Counted from the stretch's first letter, positions 25,704 through 34,438 are shown. The stretch is DNA of 64,000 bases from Senimuribacter sp049852125 (GCF_049852125.1 NZ_CP187532.1:2790001-2854000); one strand, 5' to 3'. The notes: generated by a model not told the origin, from the sequence alone. Program-made: numbers and translations.

Positions 25704-26915
25704 CTAATAATTGAATTCAATCCCAGTCACTACGGAATTAAAGTCACAGAAAGGTAGCGCCTCAAAGTAATCCGTCCGAAGTCCAATGTCAAGCACATAC
25801 ATGAAAGCTGCAAAATCGTAGATGACTGGCTCGCCTTTGTTTGCCATAATATTCTTTCGTATGCTCTCCGTCTTGGCAATAAGACAGGTATACTGATACT
25901 GCTTATCAATGATTTGAGTATTTCCGTTCGGATGCGCTTTCTGCAAATGTTGTCCGCTGGTCAAAGCGATAAGATTCTCAATGTAATCAGCGATTTCTTC
26001 AAACTCATTCTGGGGAAAAATGTGATGCATATGAGTGGCCAGTTCCCCAACAGAAAAACGATCTAAAACCTCCGACATACCTTCACGATGGGCATCGTTA
26101 AACTTTCGGAGATATTTCATTGCTCTACTAATGCGGTACTGATACATCTGCTCTGTCTTTGGTTGCGGGTTGAAATCACCACGAGCGACATTCTTATCCT
26201 TACCTACGGCATCATCTCTCCAGTTGGTCTGGTTATACATGATTTTGTCGTAAGTAATCATTGACCGGGAAAGATGTCCTTTTTCCACGCCCTTCTTGTG
26301 CAATTTACAGGCAAGAGGATTCAACACCTTGATAAAAATTCGGTTTGCCTCTATCGCTGTGTTGATTGGTGTGTATTTAATGCAAAAATCAGAAAACATG
26401 GTCTTAAGTTCCTGCAAGGATGCTTTTGTTTGCAATTCAAAAAAGGTTTCGAAGCCATCCCACAAGCCGCTATTCTTAAGCGTCCTTTCAATATAAAGGC
26501 AGAGGAACTCAAAAGAATTACGCTCACGGAGAGCAATGTACTCCAATACATCCATGTTCTCTACGCTGAACTGAATAGTATTACGTACTATACCATCCTC
26601 GCGCAAAACCCCTGCCGCTGCAAGCATCTTCATCGGCTGACGGAAGAATTTGTTGTACTCATCAAGTGTTGTCCTTATGGTCGGATCAGGTTTACCAAAC
26701 AGGTACTGTACATTCTCTATTGCGTATTTGGAATGCCAGATATCCGGCGACTGGAACGGCTGCTTACCTCCGTTCTGAATGTAGTCCACGATGCAGTCTG
26801 CCACAAAGCAAACTGCATCCAAGGCGCACTTTTGGTCGATCCAGCGGCCGTTTCCAGTTTTACGGATGTCATAATCATGCTCATCCAGAAATTTCTGTAA
26901 AATATTACTTGTCAT
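25704..26915 (-). CDS. HNH endonuclease-like protein, probable restriction partner
   Basis: 403 residues. Near residues 300-345 HMHHIFPQNEFEEIADYIEN, LIALTSGQHLQKAHP gives the His-His ... Asn ... His order of an HNH (beta-beta-alpha-metal) nuclease. The N-terminal 280 residues are helical and unrecognised, perhaps for target binding. It overlaps the methyltransferase stop by 11 bases, typical of a restriction-modification pair. It is the most likely restriction enzyme for the fused methyltransferase. Recognition sequence is unknown. Confidence 0.7.
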   Translation of the reverse strand: MTSNILQKFLDEHDYDIRKTGNGRWIDQKCALDAVCFVADCIVDYIQNGGKQPFQSPDIWHSKYAIENVQYLFGKPDPTIRTTLDEYNKFFRQPMKMLAAAGVLREDGIVRNTIQFSVENMDVLEYIALRERNSFEFLCLYIERTLKNSGLWDGFETFFELQTKASLQELKTMFSDFCIKYTPINTAIEANRIFIKVLNPLACKLHKKGVEKGHLSRSMITYDKIMYNQTNWRDDAVGKDKNVARGDFNPQPKTEQMYQYRISRAMKYLRKFNDAHREGMSEVLDRFSVGELATHMHHIFPQNEFEEIADYIENLIALTSGQHLQKAHPNGNTQIIDKQYQYTCLIAKTESIRKNIMANKGEPVIYDFAAFMYVLDIGLRTDYFEALPFCDFNSVVTGIEFNY

Positions 26916-29430
26916 TCTCTTTTAACACCCCGTAAAAAAACACACTCGTCTTATCTACATTGATTGACTGTGTTGACAGGTTTCTCGCAATGCCGTAGAA
27001 CCTTCTATATTCCTCTGTGGAGAAATACGCTCTCTGCCTCTTAGTGAGCCGCAACGGTTTCTTTGGAATTAGAACCGCAACCGATCCATCCGGGATAATT
27101 CCAGGAAGATTCTCAATAACCCGTGGATTATAGGTCATGTTCGGTGTAAGATAAACGCTGCTATCATCCACATACTGATATGCAGAAAGAGTGACGGCTA
27201 TTTCTTCTGGTAAATAAACATCATAGCCAGGAATATGAGTAATACCTTGTCCGTCATCATCAATATTTTTTGCTTTAATTACCCATAGGGAAGGGCCTGC
27301 TCGCTCCGAACTCGTAATTGACTTCGTAATCTGCCTGTCCCGGAACACGGAGAATACATTAAAAATTAACTTGTCCGCTACTGCATCGAAATCCTCATCT
27401 CGATAAATTATAAAGTATGGAAATCTCTTATCTGTCAAGTAAGACTGCTCTCGAACAGATTTGCGATTGAACTTCATGCTGTAGACTGATGTTTCTTGTG
27501 GCTTCATCTTTGGGTATACGATAAGGCACATGGTTTCAATAGATACTCCTGTGAAACCGTAACGGCCGAAGTCAATGATGGTCTCAATTCGCATCTGCCG
27601 TAAAAGGTTCCTCGTATCCTCAAATTCTTCTGTACTGAGTAGGGTCTTATTCAGCACCAATGCAACGCAGTCACTGCAGCGGATACATTTTTCCAGAAAC
27701 ATCTCTGAGAGATTATTTGTAACATGATTTGCATTTGATGCAAGACTTAACTCGATTTCTGGCGTTCTTTCTTTCAGTTTGGAGAAGGGAGGATTCCCGA
27801 CCGCCAGGTCATATCGGTGTATTGTACGGTAAGTGAGAAAATCCTGACATATCCGATTAATTGTAAAGTTCTGCGGTATGTCAAGTTTCTCCAGCATGAT
27901 GTCAAAGGTTTCGATGCTATCTGGGTCAATATCGACCACATCTAAAATGACATGGGGGACATTTTCATATCGCCTAAAGAGGAAAGGAATGAAACTACCC
28001 GCACCCACAGACGGTTCCAATATCCGTATCTCATCCTTGCTAAATGTTGGTAAACTACCCATGATTTCATTCACGATGAATTTGTTGGTGTAAAATGCGG
28101 CATTCTTCTCCCTGCGGGCGTTACAAAGTTCTGTAATCCGCATGAGTGATGCCACATCTAACTCCATGGGATTATCTCTTAAAAAAGTACGCAGATTTTC
28201 CCGGTTGTCCAAGTGATAATCCGCAATGATCCTGTTGATTTCGATAGACTCACACCTTTTCTGCGCCAGCTTGTTGCGAATAGCCGCAGCGAGTTGGCGC
28301 ATGATTTCAGTTGGAACAGCCTCACCCAAGCATTGGCGAATGTTCATTTCATGGCTTTTATAGACATCCCGTTTTTCCTCATTTGAAAGCGCATTCAATT
28401 CTTCGAGGCTCATGTCCACCCATCGAAAATCATCTGGAATTGTCATCATTACCATGAGTTCCCGGATACTATAAACTCTGTCCTGCTCGGGGTGAATCGT
28501 ATTCTGTGCCGCCAATTGGTCGTTGCGGGTATGTACACACTGAATGAAACGATCCCAAGGTTGTCTTGTGTATTTATCTCGGTTTTTCCTGATGTTTTCG
28601 ACAATCTGGCCATTGACTACTCTGTGTGGCCGCTTTTCAGGAGAATCGTTGTCAAATGCGGATTCACCCTCTTTTAAGTCGTGAATCCACTCTCGCATCT
28701 CAGACTTATATGTGCGGAACGCATGGTAAAAATCGTCAACGCAAATCTCTCCCCACTCAAGTCTTGGAAAATCATAAATTACTTCCCGTAACGTCTTTTC
28801 TGGCCTGAACTCTGGATAAAGATCATATGGAGTGATGTTATTCCGATACGCCTTATCGACACCAATCATCAGTGTCCTCGTTCGAGAGGAATTTGAGCCA
28901 TAATTCATAAAGTTCAAAATACGCCCAGAAATAACATAGTCTTTTCCAAGAACCTCTCTGACATACTCTCCGATTGGAACAGTCCGTCCATCTGGAGTAA
29001 TGCAAAGTGTCTTTTGGAAAGCCATGACATTCTCAAAAATGAAAAATCTCGGATTAATCTGACGGATAATCTCAACAGACTCAACTACGAGGCTATTTCT
29101 ATTTATTTCCTTGTCATTCTTTTTATGGTTAATGACGCTGATACCCTGGCAGGGTGGCGTAGCAATAATGACATCTACACGATCATTTCCTTTATGCTTC
29201 CATTTACGAATTTCAGAGTAAATTCGTTGTTTAATCACATCTGATGTAATATCACCAACAATATAGCCAGAATCATACTCGCATTTATGGTTGCAACGTT
29301 GTACTTGCATCCGCCGTTCAATGATTTCATTAGTAGCAATACAACGGTATCCTTCCATTTGAAAACCGTGACAGCCAACACCAGCCGAACTAAACAGCGT
29401 CACATACGTCATACTCTTATCTTTTAACAT
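26905..29430 (-). CDS. Fused cytosine-C5 and adenine-N6 DNA methyltransferase
   Basis: 841 residues with two methyltransferases. Residues 1-400 are a C5-cytosine enzyme: motif I LFSSAGVGCHGFQMEG, catalytic Cys in ATPPCQG (about 95), FFIFENV (motif VI), RELMVMMTIPDDF (motif IX) and GEAVP (motif X). Residues 400-841 are a gamma-type N6-adenine enzyme: LEPSVGAGSFIPF (motif I) and VGNPPFSKL (motif IV), followed by a possible target domain. Such a fusion would protect the two strands of an asymmetric site with different marks. ATG 29430 follows CGGAGGAAC. It is the first large gene after the small regulator and leads the operon. Confidence 0.85.
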   Translation of the reverse strand: MLKDKSMTYVTLFSSAGVGCHGFQMEGYRCIATNEIIERRMQVQRCNHKCEYDSGYIVGDITSDVIKQRIYSEIRKWKHKGNDRVDVIIATPPCQGISVINHKKNDKEINRNSLVVESVEIIRQINPRFFIFENVMAFQKTLCITPDGRTVPIGEYVREVLGKDYVISGRILNFMNYGSNSSRTRTLMIGVDKAYRNNITPYDLYPEFRPEKTLREVIYDFPRLEWGEICVDDFYHAFRTYKSEMREWIHDLKEGESAFDNDSPEKRPHRVVNGQIVENIRKNRDKYTRQPWDRFIQCVHTRNDQLAAQNTIHPEQDRVYSIRELMVMMTIPDDFRWVDMSLEELNALSNEEKRDVYKSHEMNIRQCLGEAVPTEIMRQLAAAIRNKLAQKRCESIEINRIIADYHLDNRENLRTFLRDNPMELDVASLMRITELCNARREKNAAFYTNKFIVNEIMGSLPTFSKDEIRILEPSVGAGSFIPFLFRRYENVPHVILDVVDIDPDSIETFDIMLEKLDIPQNFTINRICQDFLTYRTIHRYDLAVGNPPFSKLKERTPEIELSLASNANHVTNNLSEMFLEKCIRCSDCVALVLNKTLLSTEEFEDTRNLLRQMRIETIIDFGRYGFTGVSIETMCLIVYPKMKPQETSVYSMKFNRKSVREQSYLTDKRFPYFIIYRDEDFDAVADKLIFNVFSVFRDRQITKSITSSERAGPSLWVIKAKNIDDDGQGITHIPGYDVYLPEEIAVTLSAYQYVDDSSVYLTPNMTYNPRVIENLPGIIPDGSVAVLIPKKPLRLTKRQRAYFSTEEYRRFYGIARNLSTQSINVDKTSVFFYGVLKENDK

Positions 29431-29448
29431 GAGGTTCCTCCGTAAATG

Positions 29449-29649
29449 CTATTTTTTATATTCTACAATATCTCCGAAATCCGCATCCAGGACCTCACAT
29501 ATTTTTTCAAGTACCATCATAGTTACTTCTTGATCTTTTCTCATCCGGGTAACCGTGTTCGGCGCGATGTCAGCAGCTCTACGCATTTCGGCAACGCTCA
29601 TATTCTTATCTATCAACAACTTCCATAATCTGTTATATGAAATCGACAT
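29449..29649 (-). CDS. XRE/HTH regulator of defence operon (controller-like)
   Basis: 66 residues, nearly all one helix-turn-helix domain of the XRE type (VAEMRRAADIAPNTVTRMRK), then MMVLEKICEVLDADFGDIVE. The size and place before a methyltransferase fit a restriction controller (C) protein, which delays nuclease expression. It starts the operon, and its promoter lies at 29721-29749 with an inverted repeat just upstream of the -35. It could also be a plain repressor. Confidence 0.75.
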   Translation of the reverse strand: MSISYNRLWKLLIDKNMSVAEMRRAADIAPNTVTRMRKDQEVTMMVLEKICEVLDADFGDIVEYKK

Positions 29650-29720
29650 GACCGTCCTCCAACGCTAAAACTGCAACGGGTATTACTCGGTACATTATGA
29701 ACTATAAATAGCCAGTAAAA

Positions 29721-29773
29721 ATTATACCACGATTTTATGCTCATTACAACAGTTTTTCGCAATTTGTTGCGAA
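29721..29773 (-). promoter_or_regulatory. Defence operon promoter and upstream operator
   Basis: On the minus strand TTGTAA (29744-29749), 17 bases, TATAAT (29721-29726). TTCGCAA and TTGCGAA form a palindrome at 29756-29773, just upstream of the -35, where an activating controller protein would bind. Confidence 0.7.
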
Positions 29774-29913
29774 TTTACATTCGAGCAAACACAAGAAAGG
29801 TCACCCTGCTAATTTTGCATGGCGACCTTATGTTCAGTCCTCAGATGAAAGACAGGACTATAAAAATTGAAGTCCTGCTTTTTTCGGCGAAAATATCCTT
29901 GACAAATGCCGTC

Positions 29914-30006
29914 TTGGTTGGTAATGCTGTTGCTCTCCCCTTGCAGCATATCGTCACGGCTAAGCCTGCAATAGAGGGCAGTAACTTTTTCTGACTGTCT
30001 GTTCAA
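29914..30006 (-). pseudogene. Outer-element serine recombinase, N-terminal fragment
   Basis: 31 codons: MNRQSEKVTALYCRLSRDD, with the catalytic Ser, through NSITNQ; the inner element's end then replaces the sequence. The rest of the gene lies at 18136 and below on the same strand. Confidence 0.85.
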
Positions 30007-30109
30007 AATAAACTCCTTTCTGACAGTCGGATATGATGTTTGTAGTGATGCTATTCTACCATATCTGCCGTCTTACTTCAACGCTTTAAAGCGCGAATTA
30101 AAAATATTT

Positions 30110-30376
30110 TTATACCTCTGTATCTAATATCCGATTAAATTTGGTTATCATATCTTTCCTATATTCTATATTGAAGTGGGAACAGACAACATAATAAATA
30201 CCATCAATCTCCTTTACAAAATCCAAATCTTTTGGTTTTGAAATTTGCTCGAAGAAAGCAAGTCGCTTCTCCTTCGGCATATCTGCAAGCATATCGTAAA
30301 TGTTGTTGATTGCTTCTCGAATAGCGGTATCTTCGGTAAATTGCTCCTTTGTTATTTCGTCTATATAGCTGTCCAT
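30110..30376 (-). CDS. Hypothetical protein of outer element
   Basis: 88 residues from ATG 30376 (GGGAGG upstream). Acidic and helical: YIDEITKEQF, NNIYDMLADMPKEKRLAFFE, then a more hydrophobic end with GIYYVVCSHFNIEYRKDMI. I recognise no family. It lies between the recombinase start and two sigma-like regulator genes in the same direction and may be part of their operon. Confidence 0.55.
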   Translation of the reverse strand: MDSYIDEITKEQFTEDTAIREAINNIYDMLADMPKEKRLAFFEQISKPKDLDFVKEIDGIYYVVCSHFNIEYRKDMITKFNRILDTEV

Positions 30377-30458
30377 ATGCAATAATCCTCCCATGAAGAA
30401 TAGAGTGAGAGAAAATATCCCTCACTCTATAGTCCTTGAAAAAGCTAAAAATTGCCTT

Positions 30459-30887
30459 CTAACGCTTAAAGTTTTTCAGCTTTTTACGCAGATGTTCCAT
30501 CCTTGCGTAGATAGCTCCCGTTGTCAGACCGACAAGCAGTGAAATCTCTTTTGTGGAATACCCCTGCATTTTCAGCAGAACGATTTGTAGGGTACGTTTG
30601 TCCACCGCAAGCAATGCCCGATACAGATTTTCGTTTTCAATCTCGTCCAATAAATCTGTAACCGAATGTACCTCTGTCTGCCGTTCAGTGTCTGCCATTC
30701 CCTCAAGGTATTCTCCGATATCGTTTAGATAGCGGTAAAACCGTCTGGTTGCATTAAAATCCGCCCTGTCGTCTGTGCGGATTTTCTCAATAACCGCTTC
30801 ATCAATGCCACACTCACGCAAAATCTTTTCTTCGGCTTCTTTCCAGATGCGCCATTTTCTGTCCTCACGTCCGTGGTTGTATGCCAT
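30459..30887 (-). CDS. Sigma-70 region-4-like regulator 1
   Basis: 142 residues from ATG 30887 after GGAGG. The C-terminus has a sigma-4-type helix-turn-helix (QIVLLKMQGYSTKEISLLVG, LTTGAIYARMEHLRKKLKN); the N-terminal half is charged and helical with no clear region 2. Such small sigma-like proteins are common in Clostridia mobile elements and probably act as transcription factors. Its partner gene 30982-31491 is similar and upstream in the same direction. Confidence 0.7.
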   Translation of the reverse strand: MAYNHGREDRKWRIWKEAEEKILRECGIDEAVIEKIRTDDRADFNATRRFYRYLNDIGEYLEGMADTERQTEVHSVTDLLDEIENENLYRALLAVDKRTLQIVLLKMQGYSTKEISLLVGLTTGAIYARMEHLRKKLKNFKR

Positions 30888-30981
30888 CTTTATTTCCTCC
30901 AATCAAAACTGATTGAGAGGGCAGGCAAAAGCCCCCTCATTTTCCAAAAGGAAAAAACAAGGGGGGCTGAACGCCTTAAAT

Positions 30982-31491
30982 TTAAACCTCCATTATCTTT
31001 CTCAGTTTTGCAAGGATTTTAGTTTTGCGTTTATTGACAACGCTCTGTGTTATGCCTAACCGCAACCCGACTTCCCGCTCGGAAAGTTCTTCAAAGAAGA
31101 TTGCGTTTATCAATGCCTGCTCACCATTCGACAATAAAGACACGGCGGTTTTCAGCCTGTCCACCATTACCGCATGGACAACGATTTCCGCAACGTCCAC
31201 CGCTTCATCCACAACGAAGTCAATCACATTTCCCTCACTGTCCGTAAATCCCTCCAATGCAAGCAGGCTGTGGTTTGTGTCAAGTTTTTTCAGATAACGC
31301 CACCGTTCTTTATCCTTGTAGAAATCTGCGTACTGTTCCCGCACGACTTCAAGCAGACAGCCCTGCACGGGAATAAACAGCTTGTCCATGTAACTCTGGT
31401 CGGCTTGCCTGCGGCAACAGAAATCCGTATAGGGCAGCTCCACATAACCGTCGTTCTCTTTGATATATACTTTTCTTGGTGCGTATTTCAC
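30982..31491 (-). CDS. Sigma-70 region-4-like regulator 2
   Basis: 169 residues starting at GTG 31491, preceded by GGGGGGT. The C-terminal 50 residues form a helix-turn-helix (LSNGEQALINAIFFEELSER, EVGLRLGITQSVVNKRKTKI). The N-terminus (VYIKENDGYVELPYTDFCCR) is typical of this family in conjugative and mobilisable elements of Clostridia. Likely controls genes of the outer element. Confidence 0.7.
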   Translation of the reverse strand: MKYAPRKVYIKENDGYVELPYTDFCCRRQADQSYMDKLFIPVQGCLLEVVREQYADFYKDKERWRYLKKLDTNHSLLALEGFTDSEGNVIDFVVDEAVDVAEIVVHAVMVDRLKTAVSLLSNGEQALINAIFFEELSEREVGLRLGITQSVVNKRKTKILAKLRKIMEV

Positions 31492-31939
31492 TGTAAATAC
31501 CCCCCATCTGAATTATTGAAATGCTAAAATCCAGACGGAGAGGGCGGGGAACGGCAACGAATATCAAATCCAGCCCTACGGCACAATCTGATAAAAAACG
31601 ACAAAAGAAAAACCGCAAAGGCTCTGTGACCTTTACGGTTATAGGAGATACATATTCTGTTAAGCAGAGATTCTACTTCTGGTTTCATGGTGAAAAGTAG
31701 CGTTGCATGGGTAGGGATTTTTTTAACTGGCTTCCTGCCATTCCCCGATATGCTATGTATGGATAAAATCTGCGTTGCATGAGCAGATAGGTTACTGCCC
31801 GAAAAAAGAACATTAAAAAATCCCTCCAAACTTTAAAACAGGTCTGTAGAGTGTCTGTTAAGTCTTTTCGGGCGTAGCAAATCAGCCCACCAAAACACCG
31901 TTTTTTTATAATGGTGGGCTGTAACTTAAAATACAAGCC
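31492..31939. other. Gene-poor stretch with one terminator
   Basis: No frame here looks real. The clear feature is the hairpin AGCCCACC/GGTGGGCT at 31884-31920, which lies just beyond the radical SAM stop and probably ends that transcript. GCGTTGCATG occurs twice in the middle for no reason I can see. Confidence 0.5.
31884..31920 (-). terminator. Terminator after radical SAM pair
   Basis: Eight-base stem AGCCCACC/GGTGGGCT right after the stop of the second radical SAM gene. Confidence 0.6.
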
Positions 31940-32821
31940 TTATCCCAAGGACTTCAAATTATTTCTATATTCCTGCATCCCCCTTTCGTCTGTGTTATCT
32001 AAAACAAATTGCAGTTCGTTTGTTACCTTTTCACGGTCATAGGGAAGATACGCCGTTACGGGCGTGAAATTAGATACCGTGTTCGCAAACAGGTGTGTGC
32101 GTATATTTAGGTTATTGATTAGGATTTGCAATTCACGGATACGCTCTTTTTCTTCGGCAGGTACAAACAAGCCCTGCTGTGCCATCTGGTAAAGCTCTGT
32201 GTCTGGAAAAAGCGTGAGAGAGTCCACGGAAATAAAATACGGATTAAGCTGACTGAACAGCTCTGCACTATTCCTTGCATTCTGGTATCCGCCGCCTTTT
32301 CCCGCAAGCCCTGTCATATAAACAAAGTAGTATTCAATGCCTGCTTCGTCCAATTTCCTGCATTGCTCCAGAATATCCGCCGAGGTATATCCTTTATTGG
32401 CAAGGGCAAGCGTTTCATCATCGCCGCTTTCCACACCGATGCTCAGTCCGTTAATGCCCATCGCCCTCAATTTCCTAAGCTGCCATACCTCTTTGTTTTC
32501 AATATCACGGATGCTCGCAAACATAGCCATTGTCTGACACTTAATCAGATAGTCCCTTACCGTCAACGCCCGCAGTTTAAGATTTTCATAGCTCATTGCA
32601 AACGGGTTAGCTCCCGTCCAGAAAATTCTTCGGGCGTTTGGCTGATAGCTTTTTATCTCTGCTAAATCTTCCTCAAATTCCTCAATGGGCGACATTCGGA
32701 AGCACTCATTTTTATACAGGCTACAAAACTTGCATTTGTTATAGGTGCAGCCAGAGGTAGCCTGTATGATGACCGAATGAGCTTCATACGGTGGTCGCCA
32801 AGTTCTGCCTGTAAAGTGCAT
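31940..32821 (-). CDS. Radical SAM protein 2
   Basis: 293 residues of the Elp3/MiaB-like radical SAM type. Near residues 25-35 the iron-sulphur cluster motif is GCTYNKCKFCSLY, with CX4CX2C spacing. INGLSIGVESGDDETL is the conserved strand for SAM binding. The start MHFTGRTWRPPYEA matches the neighbouring protein, so the pair arose by duplication. Small-molecule or peptide substrate unknown. The gene is 18 bases after protein 1 in the same operon, controlled by the divergent HxlR gene. Confidence 0.8.
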   Translation of the reverse strand: MHFTGRTWRPPYEAHSVIIQATSGCTYNKCKFCSLYKNECFRMSPIEEFEEDLAEIKSYQPNARRIFWTGANPFAMSYENLKLRALTVRDYLIKCQTMAMFASIRDIENKEVWQLRKLRAMGINGLSIGVESGDDETLALANKGYTSADILEQCRKLDEAGIEYYFVYMTGLAGKGGGYQNARNSAELFSQLNPYFISVDSLTLFPDTELYQMAQQGLFVPAEEKERIRELQILINNLNIRTHLFANTVSNFTPVTAYLPYDREKVTNELQFVLDNTDERGMQEYRNNLKSLG

Positions 32822-32839
32822 GATTGCCCCTCCTTTCGC

Positions 32840-33739
32840 TTACAGATGATGAACGCTTTTTCTATACCGCTGTAATTCTTCTTCGCTGACATTTCCTATG
32901 ATTTCATCGAGAAACGCCAACAGCTTTTTCCTGTCTTTCGGCAGTTGCCCATGAAACTGGTACGCATTGGAAGCTCCCATTGCCGCAAAGATGGTCGGTA
33001 TCTGCAAATTTTCAATGAGCGTCCGTACCTCTTTGTATTTTTCAAGTTCGCCTTCCTCCTGCCAGTTCCCACGCTGTATTTCAGCATAAAGTTCAGAATC
33101 GGGATAAATCGTAAGCATATTTGCCCCGATAAGCGTAGGGTGTATCTGATTGCATATATCAGCCGTCAATTTTGCTCCGATTTCTCCACGACCTGCTCCA
33201 GAAATGCTCACCAAGTAAAAGAAACTGTAATGGATGCCTGCTGCATCTAATCTCTGACATTGCTCTATAATGTCCGCCGAGGTATATCCCTTGTTCGTAA
33301 ACTTTAGGGCTTCGTCATCGCCTGTTTCTATTCCTATTGTCAGACCGTCATATCCCATAGCCCGCAGTTTGGCAAGTTCCTCATCGGTTTTAGGGGTAAC
33401 ATCTGTAATCCTCGCAAATGAGCCGATAGATGTAACTGACGGGAGATATTTGCGGATTAGCTCTGCAATCGCAGTTAATTTGTCATAAGACAAAACAAAG
33501 GGGTTAGCTCCCGTCAAAAATACTCGGTCAATACGCCCGCTGTTCCAACCTTTTGTTGTTCTTTTAACCTCCCGTAAATCTCTCTCAATATCCTCCAGAG
33601 GGGACATTTTGAATTTGAACGGCAAATCATTATACAAGGTACAAAACTTGCATTTATGATGCGTACAGCCTGCCGTTACTTCTAACAAAAGTGATGCCGC
33701 TTCATACGGCGGTCGCCAAATTGTTCCTGTGTAGTGCAT
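32840..33739 (-). CDS. Radical SAM protein 1
   Basis: 299 residues from ATG 33739, which follows AAGGAGATG and aligns with the start of the paralogue; a longer frame to 33787 lacks this. Cluster motif GCTHHKCKFCTLY (CX4CX2C) and SAM-binding DGLTIGIETGDDEAL. About half the residues agree with protein 2 by eye, including YTSADIIEQCQ. The two may form a heterodimer or act in sequence. The promoter faces an HxlR regulator, which often senses thiols, aldehydes or redox stress. Confidence 0.8.
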   Translation of the reverse strand: MHYTGTIWRPPYEAASLLLEVTAGCTHHKCKFCTLYNDLPFKFKMSPLEDIERDLREVKRTTKGWNSGRIDRVFLTGANPFVLSYDKLTAIAELIRKYLPSVTSIGSFARITDVTPKTDEELAKLRAMGYDGLTIGIETGDDEALKFTNKGYTSADIIEQCQRLDAAGIHYSFFYLVSISGAGRGEIGAKLTADICNQIHPTLIGANMLTIYPDSELYAEIQRGNWQEEGELEKYKEVRTLIENLQIPTIFAAMGASNAYQFHGQLPKDRKKLLAFLDEIIGNVSEEELQRYRKSVHHL

Positions 33740-33798
33740 AAACACATCTCCTTTTCTGTAGTCTATACTAATTATACTTTCGTACAATGATTTTACAA

Positions 33799-33820
33799 GT
33801 ACTATACTTTTTTATAGTAC
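33799..33820. promoter_or_regulatory. HxlR operator-like palindrome
   Basis: Perfect inverted repeat GTACTATA, six bases, TATAGTAC between the divergent radical SAM and HxlR genes, where an HxlR dimer would be expected to bind. Confidence 0.75.
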
Positions 33821-33838
33821 CCATATTGAAAGGGTACA

Positions 33839-33867
33839 TTGATTTTTGAGAAAAGGTGTGTTATACT
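33839..33867 (+). promoter_or_regulatory. Promoter of HxlR gene
   Basis: TTGATT, 17 bases, TATACT, 23 bases before the HxlR ATG. Confidence 0.55.
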
Positions 33868-33889
33868 GTCTTTGAAAGGAGTGGCAGGA

Positions 33890-34219
33890 ATGAAAAAAAG
33901 TACATTGGCTGTTGAACGCTGCAAAACAGTTTCTACCATACAAAAAATCTTGGGCGGTAAATGGAAAATTGAAATCATCTATTACATCGCCTTTCGGGAT
34001 ATACACCGCTTTGGAGAGCTTCGCAGGCATATCGGTGACATTACGGAATCAAGCCTGACAAAGCAGCTTCGGGAACTGGAAGCCGACGGCTTCATTACCC
34101 GTTATGACTATAAAGAAGTACCTCCCCGTGTGGAGTATAACCTTACTGACTTAGGCAAAAGTTTCATTCCCGTTTTTGAACATATGAAACAATGGGGAGA
34201 TGAAAACCTCAATGTATAA
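33890..34219 (+). CDS. HxlR-family transcription regulator
   Basis: 109 residues from ATG 33890 after GAAAGGAG. Winged-helix domain of the HxlR/MarR-related type: KWKIEIIYYIAF, RFGELRRHIGDITESSLTKQ, LRELEADGFITRYDYKEVPP and VEYNLTDLGKSF are all family hallmarks. A Cys near residue 10 (VERCKTV) is at the position used for redox sensing in some relatives. It is divergent from the radical SAM pair and shares a palindromic operator with it, so it likely represses both directions. Confidence 0.85.
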   Translation: MKKSTLAVERCKTVSTIQKILGGKWKIEIIYYIAFRDIHRFGELRRHIGDITESSLTKQLRELEADGFITRYDYKEVPPRVEYNLTDLGKSFIPVFEHMKQWGDENLNV

Positions 34220-34266
34220 ACAAAATTCCGTATAACCGCAAGCTATACGATGTTTTCTTAAAAAGC

Positions 34267-34316
34267 AAAGAACCGATGCACTGTGAGTTTATCTCTCACA
34301 AGGTCATCGGTTCTTT
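34267..34316 (+). terminator. Terminator after HxlR gene
   Basis: AAAGAACCGAT and ATCGGTTCTTT arms with a long loop, followed by ATGTTTC. Confidence 0.6.
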
Positions 34317-34329
34317 ATGTTTCATGGGG

Positions 34330-34395
34330 TATTAGGGGCAAAAGCCCCTAATAAGCGAATTTGGATAACCAAATTCAGTGCTTGGTAAGACATAA
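34330..34395. other. Paired hairpins, possibly a second transfer origin
   Basis: AGGGGC/GCCCCT and GAATTTGG/CCAAATTC hairpins followed by GTGCTTGGTAAGAC. Hairpins followed by a short conserved-looking single-strand region are common at oriT, but nothing proves it here. Confidence 0.3.
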
Positions 34396-34438
34396 TGATT
34401 TTTTGCACACATAGAAAATTTATCTATAATGATAAAAA

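Larger units (their letters stand above)
18137..29916. mobile_element. Inner element, about 11.8 kb, inside the outer recombinase gene
   Basis: TTG is shared by both junctions (18134-18136 and 29914-29916). Removing the segment restores the recombinase reading frame exactly (SITNQKSI). The element carries TnpV, TnpW-like, its own serine recombinase, a zinc-ribbon protein, MobC, an oriT-like hairpin cluster and a defence operon. Its recombinase has an internal deletion and frameshift and no relaxase gene is present, so it also looks immobile. The defence genes may have been added later, where a relaxase would be expected. Confidence 0.75.
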
